Shown: in pieces, positions 23,301 to 32,605 of the stretch
Layout: every line of letters starts with the position of its first letter
How positions within the stretch are numbered: the stretch's first letter is position 1
NCBI GenBank assembly: GCA_951812925.1
Contig: OX638370.1
Location: 81,946,004-82,010,003 of the forward strand
Length of the DNA: 64,000 nucleotides
Source of the DNA: Calliopum simillimum
Lineage: Eukaryota > Arthropoda > Insecta > Diptera > Lauxaniidae
Direction: 5' to 3'
Notes under the pieces: generated by a model
What the model was told of the DNA's origin: nothing
Seen by the model: only the letters and a program-made list of their open reading frames with translations
The model's database searches: none
Position numbers and translations under genes: made by a program

Positions 23301-26300
23301 ATTTTAGTTCAAAGAATATGGTTTGTAAGCAAAAACTTCAAATCATCTTTTAACTTGGAGGTTATAAGTAGTTGAAAATCAGTAAAACGATTCGTTCGTC
23401 ATACATGATAAGGCTATGAAAATCCTACAAAAAGCCAGGATTTCCCGGTGAGCGTTGCTTCACCTTTTCTGTTATGTTGACGTGGCATCACCAATTTTTT
23501 CAAAGTATGATATTTGTCTCTATCCATTTCACATGTGTCCCAAATCTCATAAATTATGACTTTTTTTTTTTAGGTGCATGGTATCGCCCATTTTCCCAGT
23601 GAACATTATTTCATGAGATATGATGAAGTGATTTTTGTGGAGTCGTGATACCCCAGTACATATTTGTCTTGGCGGTTTTTACTTATGTACCAAATCTCAT
23701 CCATGTACGTTAAATAGTTTCAGAGATATGATGATTTAATTTTTTGGGTCACGGTTTACCTCTCTGTGAAAATACCCATATTGAAACCTTTCGATCAGTT
23801 TGTTCGCGGGTTCTACTAACCCTTTGAAGAGTGTTTTTCAGCATTTTCAATTTCTTCACATATTTTGGATGTTTGCACATCTTTTGACTTTCGAAGTTTT
23901 GAAAACTTTTTTGGTTTTTGTGTTTTGTGTGGCGATTATCAGTCAATCTTTGATAACTCGAATGGCCTATGAAAATGTTATATTTTACAACAATTCAAAT
24001 TACTGAATACATAGTTGATTTTCAAAATTAGCGTTTATGGTTTGTCGTTTAATTTAAGAAATCCGCGTTATCAAAGTTCGAGTTTTCTCTTACCTGTATG
24101 GTCTTGTCTTAGTATCTGTAATGTCAGCAAGAAAACAAAATGCTGCTACCATGAAAACACAGTTTCCTCCCAGCACAGAGTGTGGTACCGCTGCTAAGAT
24201 GTAATACCAAGGATTAACTGGATAATATGACGATAGTTCACATATGATTGAAGCAATTATATAGGTGAATGAAAATCCTATAACAAGAAAAATATTTTTT
24301 GTCGTTAATAATGTACTCGCTATTTATACGGTTTATAACACGACGCAACGAAATGATATGAAATATTTTTAGAATATAAGTATTATGGGCATTGTCCAAG
24401 CGTAGGTTAGATACTGCCACACATAAACAACAAGGGTCCATAGTGATAAGGACTAGTGAAGCGTAAATAAGGACTAAAAATATTCCAAAACGAAAAATAC
24501 CTACCAATCATTGATATAATAAATAGTGGTCGACGACCATAAGTATCCGACCAGGAACCGACATAAACACCACATACTGCCGGCACTATACTCTCGAGTA
24601 ATGTCCGAACCATTAACAAATGCGCCACATAAGGTTGTACCTCAGTCTCTATTTCCTATTGAAAAACGGATGCATAAAAAATACGTTATACGTTGATGTT
24701 ATTTTGAATGAATCATGATGTTTTTACTTATTACTTTACATTTAAATAATCGGTTATATTATTTGAGCCCAACTGCTTGCAATCACTTTCATTATAGTTA
24801 AATACTGTTGTGCAGGTCTGATAAATTATTTGATTTCGCATAATGGTACCTGTATAGCAAAAAACGGAAAACAAAAAAAAAACTCATCTGAATATTTATT
24901 GTATGATAATTAATTTTAATTGCATATTGAGACAACTGTGACTTGCAGGAAAATAAATATGTTTAATAAAATTAGATAATTTTGGACTGAAATATAATAA
25001 ATTAATGTGCATAACCGAGCGCTTAGAAGTATGTACGTACTTATGGTATGTGTATGTACATAATAATTTTTAATATACATATTTGTACATGACGCGGTTA
25101 GCGACAAGGGATCTTAAGTTACTTTTGATCGAAAAAATAATAAGCTAAAAACTGCAAATTATAAGCTAAAAATTGATTTGCACGTTAAAGGAATTCAAAT
25201 CGATTTTTATTTCTACACTTAACCCCATCTGTTGACAACTTTTGAAACTTTCTTGGTTGCGAATACTTGCTGTTAATAAACAAGATCTCATTTTTTGCCA
25301 GTTTTATTTACTAAGGCATTGGAAAAAAATTAAACGGTTTTGTATCCGATGTATCTGATGCACAAACCATTTCTACGAGCGGTATCTTCTTTAGTTGGGC
25401 ATCTTTCAATATTATTTTTTGGTTTTCTTGAACGATTTCCGGAGTGGTCACATCGATTGGCCGTCCTAGCCGTTGATTGTCTTCAAGTGAGTCCCTGCCT
25501 TGCTTAAAAAGGTTATGCCACTTGTAAACCATAGTTTTATTCAGACAGGAATCCCCGTAAGCGGATGACATCTTTTTCAGTATAGTTTTAACCAGAGCTG
25601 GGCAATAAGGATTACATGTGTAATTGATTGCGCCTAGGATTATGATTGCAGTAATCCTTAAAAACAAAAAAAGACGATTAGGATTACAGTAATCGTTAAT
25701 CGAGCAAGCTAAGATTACGATTCGATTTTTTTAAAATTACGATTACTGTAATCGTAATCTAAGTTCGATGAACGATTACAGTAATCCTAATATTGAAATT
25801 TTTTTTAAATTACGATTTTTTGAATAATCGTTAAAAAAGTAATTCTAGAAATATCCAAAATCAAAACGAGCTTTCAGTAGAAAGATTGTTCTCTTTCGAT
25901 GGCATAATAAATAGTCTCCGTCTTCATGCTCTTTCTGTCTTTTCATTTGAAAAATTAGTTTTGCTAAAAGCCAATATTGAATTTTGTAATTAAATATTTG
26001 CATGTTTTTAAGTAGATACATGTAAATTATGAATTACTATCACCGGAAACTCAATTTTCTTTGTTTCTTTTGTCTTTGTTATTTGCGTAAAAACCTGTTA
26101 ATGTTTTGGTAATATTAAAGATTTCTAATTTATTCAATATATTCTTTCATTATTATTGTTGTATAAATATTATGTTTCATTGAAATACATTTTATAAAAG
26201 TCATTTCTTTTGATGTTTCACAAAAGTAATCCTTATATAAAACTAGTAAGGGTGTTACCTTTGGCCTGGCCAAACATTAAATACCCTACACAGCAGTATT

Positions 26301-27434
26301 TTGAAAATTTTGCTTATATGGAAGGTACCACGCCACCTTGTCCGAATTCACCCAGTTTTTTCTCAGAGTTTGAATTTATAGTCCTTAGTATTTGAGTGAA
26401 ATTTGGTTGAATTATCTCAAAAAATGTTTACAGTATAGCGTTTTGAACCTTTTGCTTATATGGGAGGTGCCACACCCTCTTGTCCGATTTTATCCAGTTT
26501 TTTCTTAAAGCTTGTCTGAGTAAAATTTAGTTCGAATATCTCAAAAAACGCTTTCAGTTTTTGTTCAGAGCTTGCGCTTACAATTCGTAGTATTTATGAG
26601 TATTTTGGTTGCATTACCGAGAAAAATACTAAAAAAGTTGCATTTTGAATATATTTTTTGTATGGGCGGTAGGCGTGTGCGTTGATCGATTTCGCTCATT
26701 TTCAATCCCCCGAGCTAACTTTGACCACGGAGGCTGTGCACCGAATTTCATTGAATTATCTTGCTTAGTTTTCCCAAAAAATGTATTTCTACACACAGCC
26801 AGCCATCCAGGCAGACGGACATGGCTATATCGACTCAGGAGGTGACGCTGATCAAGAATATATATACTTTTCTATATCTGCCACGCCTCCTTCTCTGCGT
26901 TACAAACGGAAGGACAAAGTGGAAATACCCTGGGTGTAGGGTATAAAAAACGAAATAAGAATTACAGTAATCGTTCATCTAACGAACTTTCGAGTTTTTT
27001 AAAATTGCGATTACTGTAGTAGTAATTTAAGCTCGTTCGATGAACGATTACTGTAATCCTAATCGTCTTTTTTTGTTTTTAAGGATTACTGCAATCGTAA
27101 TCGTTTGCTAATCGTAATCCCTATCGCCCAGCTCTGGTTTGAACTGATTTTACTGATTTTAATCAGGATAGACTTATTTGGCCGACGAGAATTCAAAAAC
27201 TAATGACCCAAAAAATTTAAATGAAAAATGTATTAGGGTGGCAGAACAATATATTGAACAGGAAAAATAAATTTGTATTATACCCTACACCCAGGGTATA
27301 TTCACTTTGTCCTTCCGTTTGTAACGCAGAGAAGGAGGCGTGGCAGGTATAGAAAAGTATATATATTCTTGATCAGCGTCACCTCCTGAGTCGATATAGC
27401 CATGTCCGTCTGTCTGGCTGGCTGGCTGGCTGGG

Positions 27435-27468
<34 letters not shown>

Positions 27469-28789
27469 TGTGTTGAAATACACTTTTTGGGAAAACTGAG
27501 CAAGATAATTCAATGAAATTTGGTACACTGCCTTCGTCGTCAAAGTTAGCTCGGGGGATTGAAAATGAGCAAAATCGGTCAACGGACACGCCTACCGCCC
27601 ATATAAAAATTATATTCAAAATGCAATTTTAGAAGTATTTTTCACGACAATGCAACCACAATACATATAAACACTACGAATTGTAAGCGCAAGCTCTGAT
27701 AAAAAACTGAGCGAATTCGGACAAGAGGGCGTGGCACCTCCCATATAAGCAAAAGCTTCAAAACGCTATACTGAAAGCGTTTTTTGAGATATTCGAACCA
27801 ACTTTGACTCAGACACTAAGAGTCATAAATGAAAGCTCTCAGCAAAAATTGGTTGAAATCGTACAAGGGGGCGTGGCACCTCCCATATAAGCAAAAATTT
27901 CAAAATGATATACTGAAAAAGTTTTTTGAGATAATCCAACTAAATCTCACTCTGACACTAAAAACTATGAATGCAAGCTCTGAAAAAAAACTGGGTGTAC
28001 TCGCACAAGAGGGCGTGGCACCTCCCATATAAGCAAAAGCTTCAAAACGCTTTACTGAAAGCGTTTTTTGAGATATTCGAACCAAATTTGATTCAGACAC
28101 TAAAAATTATAAATGAAAGCTCTCAGCAAAAATTGGGTGAAATCAGACAAGGGGGCGTGGCACCTCCCATATAAGCAAAAGATTCAAAATGATATACTGA
28201 AAGAGTTTTTTGAGATAATCCAACAAAATTTCACTCTGACACTAAAAACTATAAATGCAAGCTCTGAACAAAAACTGGGTGTACTCGGACAAGAGGGAGT
28301 GGCACCTCCCATATAAGCAAAATTTTCAAAATACTGCAGTGTAGGGTATTTATTTTTTGGCCAGGCCAAAATTTACACCCTTACTAGTTTTATTTTCACT
28401 TCTCACCCTCCATTCCGCGGACTTCCCGTCGTATTTTACTTAATGCTTTATACGAAAGCCTCGTAATTCTAAAAATAGCTAGGAACCCCACTCCCAAGAG
28501 CAACGCGATGTTTATGGATAGCCCCTTATGCTATTTAAGTACTACGAGGAGAATCAAATTCGAAAATTGAATTTGGAGGTTGGAACCTTAAAAATACCAT
28601 AGCTTCGAAAGAAAAAGTGTCGACGTTGTAAATTCATGTGTGAAAGAATCATTACAAAAACTTACCTGATAAACTGTGTGAGAACACCAAAATGAAAACA
28701 ATAGGCTCTACATAATACATATTGAAGAGTTTATTCCATTTTAATGATTTGAGGCGATCAATCGCCGATATAGAAATTTTTTCAACCAT
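14305..28789 (-). CDS. Gene B: SLC46-like MFS transporter, 9 exons, 523 aa
   Basis: Paralogue of gene A on the opposite strand. Exons in transcript order: 28789-28666, 24849-24740, 24655-24505, 24277-24094, 15620-15160, 15088-14952, 14897-14708, 14578-14422, 14362-14305 (TAA). They total 1572 nt with all phases consistent. The short N-terminus leads into TM1 (EPIVFILVFSHSLS). The first extracellular loop has C54, sequons N61-E-S and N72-I-T, and C65. The TM2-3 signature is GSWSDTYGRR (111-120), and LPETL marks the end of TM6. The cytosolic TM6-7 loop is long and very rich in K and E. Exon 5 corresponds to exons 5 and 6 of gene A fused. Exon 7 uses a poor donor (GTTGGT), placed there because it preserves length 190 and phase. 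Introns 1 (3.8 kb) and 4 (8.5 kb) carry large transposon insertions. Expected to import a small organic anion or vitamin; the substrate is not readable. Confidence 0.88.
15693..16192. mobile_element. MITE with iterated GTAACATTTCC motif
   Basis: The ends are inverted: 'gaacaaaaagtaacatttcc' at about 15702 and its complement at about 16160-16179. Extra direct copies of 'acaaaaagtaacatttcc' lie at about 15848 and, as a variant, 16033. About 500 bp, no frame of its own. Confidence 0.7.
16362..16560. repeat. Imperfect tandem duplication, unit about 104 bp
   Basis: 'agtttgcaacgct' starts at about 16363 and 16468. Both units continue through 'ttttt-caa-accgtagA-atttt' to 'acatRtggcaWcgctg'. Two units. 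A CACTACACTCTGTGTAGTAAGTG palindrome lies further on near 16712. Confidence 0.55.
16919..17255. mobile_element. Inverted-repeat element with GC-rich palindromic core
   Basis: Arms of about 90 bp: 'gtctatacggggcgttccgc' (16919) and the reverse at 17255, carrying CGCGTACGCG and an ATTTCGCGTACGCTAATTGA block. Inside lies a GC-rich core (17030-17110) with the small hairpins GCGGCCGAAGGCCGC and TGCGGCCGCA, quite unlike the AT-rich surroundings. Confidence 0.75.
17780..18165. repeat. Inverted repeat, arms about 165 bp
   Basis: 'atgaaagcccaatttatttcc' near 17840 recurs inverted near 18080, and 'agccaaagaaattttcatgca' near 17933 recurs inverted near 17999. The centre near 17965-17990 is a short palindrome on 'acattRcaattgca'. 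Confidence 0.7.
19935..20360 (+). repeat. Tandem array, 4 units of about 128-132 bp
   Basis: Units begin 'gggcRgtgccacgcccctaaa' at 19936, 20068, 20195 and (as 'gtgggcgggttcacgcccc') 20322. They share 'gcatcgattttaacgaaatt' and 'ggagatagg'. The open frames through this array are a by-product of the repeat, not a gene. Confidence 0.8.
20728..22622. repeat. Giant palindrome, arms about 740 bp, in gene B intron 4
   Basis: The left arm (20728 to about 21470) recurs inverted at about 21883-22622 with very few differences; for example 'ccagcgcttggctgaccctc' at 20741 matches the reverse at 22590-22609. The 400 bp centre has tandem copies of a 171-178 bp unit ('catagttatagtaattt' at about 21478, 21650 and a variant at 21826). 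Each unit repeats a piece of the arm ('gcacccgatatctc', 'ggcaccacc'). Confidence 0.85.
23199..23415. mobile_element. Palindromic MITE, AGCCTTATCATGTATGACGA ends
   Basis: 'agccttatcatgtatgacga' at 23199 is repeated inverted at 23396-23415. The arms continue with 'gactgattttcact' against 'agttgaaaatcagt'. About 217 bp. Confidence 0.75.
24402..24448. mobile_element. Short non-LTR retrotransposon 3'-end fragment
   Basis: 'gtaggttagatactgccacacataaacaacaagggtccatag' matches the 3' end of the retroelement at 51195-51265, which has 'gttagggtggcggcaatattgccacacatagaccgcaagggtcc'. Same orientation. It lies in gene B intron 3. Confidence 0.5.
25311..25584 (-). pseudogene. Mariner-family transposase N-terminal fragment
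   Basis: The minus frame reads YGDSCLNKTMVYKWHNLFKQ, then GRDSLEDNQRLGRP and TTPEIVQENQKIILKD. This is the second helix-turn-helix and linker of mariner transposases (consensus YG...-K--V--W---FK-GR---ED--R-GRP). The catalytic DDD region is missing and the upstream side is cut by the element starting at 25593. Confidence 0.8.
25593..27136. mobile_element. hAT-like element with 8-bp target duplication
   Basis: The ends are inverted CAGAGCTGGGC (25593) and GCCCAGCTCTG (ending 27136). The flanking 8-mers are GTTTTAAC (25585-25592) and GTTTGAAC (27137-27144), 7 of 8 identical. Subterminal regions repeat GATTACRGTAATCC-type palindromes on both sides. There is no transposase; the middle (26242-26949) is a nested dispersed repeat. 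Confidence 0.8.
26242..26949 (-). repeat. Dispersed repeat family R1, copy 1 (inverted)
   Basis: Begins 'actagtaagggtgttacc' + 'tttggcctggccaaac' and ends 'ccctgggtgtagggtata'. This is the reverse of the copies at 27279, 46143 and 59721. It is nested in the hAT-like element. It keeps 'gcgttacaaacggaaggac' and 'cgactcaggaggtgacgctg'. Confidence 0.8.
27279..28390 (+). repeat. Dispersed repeat family R1, copy 2, with internal 142-bp tandem units
   Basis: Starts TATACCCTACACCCAGGGTA and ends near 'ggccaggccaaaatttacacccttactag'. A GGCT microsatellite spans about 27415-27470. Five direct units of about 142 bp each carry 'gtggcacctcccatataagc' (27729, 27872, 28015, 28156, 28299). Frames through it repeat HLPYKQK and are repeat artefacts. 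Confidence 0.85.
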
Positions 28790-31700
28790 TTCTTTTTATT
28801 AACTATTTGAATTAAAACTTTCTTTTAAAAATTATATCATGTGCACATATTTATATAACTGAATGCTTTAGGCTATGGTAGCATACTAAGTCGTCATTTG
28901 ATAGATAGATCTTTCAATGTTGTACAATTGCAATAAAAAACAACAAAAACAATTTATTGTACGAGTATGTTACAATTATTTCATTAAAATTAAAATTTAT
29001 TTTATTAGTCTAGCGACACGTGAGATTTTATTTCAATTACACAAATTTTTTTCTTTTTTTTTTTCTTAATATTATTAAAAAAACTAATTTTCACTAAAAA
29101 TCCAAAAAAATATTTTTTAATTTTTCATCAATGCGATATAAAATAATCCGCGCTTCGACCAACGGAACCTTTTGTAAAACTAACGCTGAGTTTCGTGTTT
29201 CAATGATTTTATCGCGTATATTTGTGAATATTTAGGCTCACCGGTGCGGTAAATAATTATTTAGAATTAAGGTGTTTTTTCTGATCGTTTATTTATTTGT
29301 TTTTTGTGTTCGTGCATGAAAACAGTTGGAAAGTTGATATTAGTTAGATGACATATCCGATTTGTATTTTTTGTATTCTTTTTTTTTTTTTCTATTCGCT
29401 TTGTGTATTTATTCACACAAAAAAAAAACGTGTTGGCCTGTTGAGATTTAAAATTATAAAAGCATAGCTTAATCGGGGGAAGAACTATTTAGACATTTAA
29501 ATTAGAAACTTTGGATTACACTCTGGCTAAGTTGTTAAGAAAAAAAAAAAAAAAAAACTTATGAGATTTGCATCTAAACGACGATGTAGCGTTAATATCT
29601 TTTTTATGGGATATATGTAATTTTATTTGTAACCTGTAGTTCGCTTGTCTACATAATTGACGCAACAAAAAAAAAAATCTCAAAAGGTTTGTTGATTCAA
29701 AAATTATCATATTTTAATAAGTTTTTATTTATTTTAAAGTTACAAATCTTTACTTTATGACGCACACGATTAATTTCAATGATATTTTAATTTTTCTCTT
29801 TTGAAACAAATTTTTGATTTGAAAACCGGCAGTTAATAGTTGTTTTCTGGTCATTCCATTTATAGATTTATAAAGTCTGCCATTGTTGAAGCTATTGAGA
29901 AACTAAGTAAGTTATTTATACAAAATAGGCCTTAAGCCTCTATTTTGACCATCCGACCCATTTTAACCATCACTTTTTTCGGTACTCTGTCTTTGTGTCC
30001 CGTAGGAAAGCTTCGAGATGCAAAATTGCCTGGGTTCAATTCTTCAACCCTTACCTCTGTGATGAGAATTTTCCTATCGTTCCAAAATATTTCGCGTAGA
30101 ATAAGCTAGGTGGACAAAATTCATTATTAGATATCTAAATTTCAGTAATTAGGAAGTATCAACAATTGCCTCCGAACTTAACATACCCACTTTTTTTGTG
30201 TGTCTGATGGTTATAAATATGTGAATTCAGATGTCATTTGGATAGACGCCTGACATGGAGTGAACATATGTTATTGAGGTTAAGAGCACACACAACTATA
30301 GTGTAACGCAAGGAAAATTAATATTGAACTCATTCATAGGATTCAGTTGAAAATACTCAGAACTATCGCCGGTTAAAGATGAAGCCTCACGCATAACACA
30401 GGTCTACCATCAAAAACTCCAACGCACCCTCATCAGATGGTGCGTACTTTAACTGACGCTTCTGCTACATCTCGCCTGCGAAAGTGTGACCTCCCACCCC
30501 AAAGATTAAACAAATGTAATTGAATAAGAAAAGTTATTTCGCGTAGTTTAAGGGTCGTTGAATCCTAATCCAGCCTCACAATTGCTCTATCACCTCAGGT
30601 TTTTTTAACTACCCTAACGTAAAAGTGCAAAAAACTCTATTTTCGCCTATATTTGAGGCCAAAAATGTTTTTCTCAAAAAACTGTGCTTAGGATCTTAAA
30701 GAGCAGTTCTTTCTCTTTCGAATGCCGTTGAGTTTGCTCAAATATATATATTTTTTCATCAAGATATCGCATTTCAATGTGGAGACGTTGTATAACAGCG
30801 CCGAATATTTTTTTTTCAATATTTTGAAATAAATTTCATTACTCGGGGGTTTTAGGGGTCGCTGATCATGAATCTGAAGAAAAAAACAAGATATTTTTCA
30901 AACACCCTATTTTGGACCGCGAATTATCAATTTTAGATACATTAGAAGTATTTTTCGATCGCCGCCCTCTATTTTTCAAAAATCGTTTTTTGAGGGTGAT
31001 GCACTGAATCTAGCGTATCAGGCACATCAACGGGATGCGATTTTTCTTACGTCTAAACATCCAGGTTAAAGATCCTGATAGCCCCAAACAATTTGCTGAA
31101 TCGCCTCAAAAATTATGGCTTAATAACAGAAGCGGTTTTGCTCGAATTTCGCTATTGTTCAAGTTTGTACTGGGGTGCGACTTTTTACATATTAATTGGC
31201 CGTAGATTCAATTATCACGCAAGGTTTGAGACTGTTTTGTGCCTCCTGGTTGTTGTGCCCTTCAAAATACCATTTTTTTAGACGCAATTACGCATTAAAA
31301 ATCGCTATTTGAGCATCTTCTCAAGTGTGTTACCACCGAACTAGAGGTGGCATACCCTTATACCCGTCCACATCTTTTAGTCATAACATTAAGAAATAAT
31401 ATTTCATGACGAATACTGCGGAAAAACAATCGCCTCCAGAGCAGCATGTTAGAAACCGAAAATTACCAACACACAACTTGAGAGACCCGTATCTAGCGTT
31501 CTACCGAAGGTACATAAACGGGATGCGTTTTTTTAACGTCTTAACAACCATGTTAAAGATCCTGAAAGCCCCAAACAATCCGCTGTACCGCCTCAAAAGT
31601 TATAGCTCAATAACGGAAGCACGGAATAACACAAAATTTGTGGATTTTGCTCGAATTTCGGCAAAAAAATAAAGCTTCCAGGCGGTATCACACGTATGTT

Positions 31701-32605
31701 TTCGTATTTAGCACACAATAAGTGTCCCAGACATGTTAGAATAGATGATAAATGCAACGGATGCTCACTCGACGAACCGTTATCTGTTCACACCGAAAGT
31801 CACACTTGCTGAGATTTCCCCATATGCATATAAATATCCGGAAATATACTTATTCAAAATATTAATAATTATTACCTAATATGTCCTGGTATTACACAAC
31901 AAAAATTAACTTTGTCCAAAAACTATTTTTGTTCTACGCGAAGCACTGTGCACAAGACGGAATACAAGTAAAATTTTAGATCTCTAAGGTCAGCCAGGTG
32001 AAACTTCAAATATCAAATGACAAAAAAAAATGTGACTGGAAAAGATGTCATTGTGTTGTGAGAACAACACCAACTGCAATTGCGATGATGTATCTAAACG
32101 AAGAGTAAAAAATTTGCAGGCATAAAAAGTCCAACTGTGTGCTGCAAATACAGCAAACCGATTCAAATCGAAAAATGAGAAAAAAGTATTTGGAAGCTTA
32201 AAAATATTAAAAAGCATAAAAAACTCGATAAATTACAGTCTCTTTATGTACTTTCGATCTATAAGAAGAGGCCACCGAAGATAATTCCCTGGACTACATA
32301 ACTCATTTTCAAAAATAATGCTCTACCTGATTTTGTCAACTTCGCACAGATATAATTCAATTTTTTAAACATTAAAATTTTAAGCATTAACAATATGTAC
32401 CACGTATGGTTTTTGGTCAGCAAACAATAATAGTATGCAATTTCCTGTTGATAAAGTACTTATGTAAATTTAAAGCGATAAAGTGTTTTTGGTTTAATAT
32501 ATGATCTGCATAAATAAGTTCGCACCATTAGCTTTGTTTTTCGATTCATATTTATTTTAATTTAATAGTATTTACTTAGACCTAAAAAATGTTGTATGCT
32601 CATAG
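28790..32605. other. Intergenic B-C (5' flank of B, 3' flank of C)
   Basis: AT-rich, with A/T runs at 29048, 29380 and 29538. A direct repeat pair ('aacgggatgcg', 'gttaaagatcctga-agccc', 'ttgctcgaatttcg') sits at 31012-31160 and 31490-31665. 28480-28515 holds one degenerate end of the GGGCTATCCATAAAC family. No coding gene found; the frame at 31406-31672 runs across the second repeat unit and has no domain. Confidence 0.45.
32551..32556 (-). terminator. Candidate poly(A) signal of gene C
   Basis: TTTATT on the plus strand reads AATAAA on the gene strand, 50 bases downstream of the TGA at 32606. The close spacing makes it plausible. Confidence 0.4.

Larger units (their letters stand above)
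15621..24093 (-). other. Gene B intron 4 (8.5 kb), packed with mobile elements
   Basis: Donor GTAAGA at 24093, acceptor TTTTCAG at 15621. Between them lie the elements at 15693-16192, 16919-17255, 17780-18165, 18545-22937 and 23199-23415. No nested host gene was found. The splice sites are fixed by homology to genes A and C. Confidence 0.75.
24850..28665 (-). other. Gene B intron 1 (3.8 kb), nested insertions
   Basis: Donor GTAAGT at 28665, acceptor CTATACAG at 24850. It contains a mariner fragment (25311-25584), a hAT-like element inserted into it (25593-27136) with a dispersed repeat nested inside, and a second copy of that repeat (27279-28390). Confidence 0.75.

Noticed and set aside
27302..27619. 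Frames with long QPAS repeats (also at 46166 and 59727)
   Set aside because: They are translations of the GGCT microsatellite in the R1 repeat family and appear in several frames.
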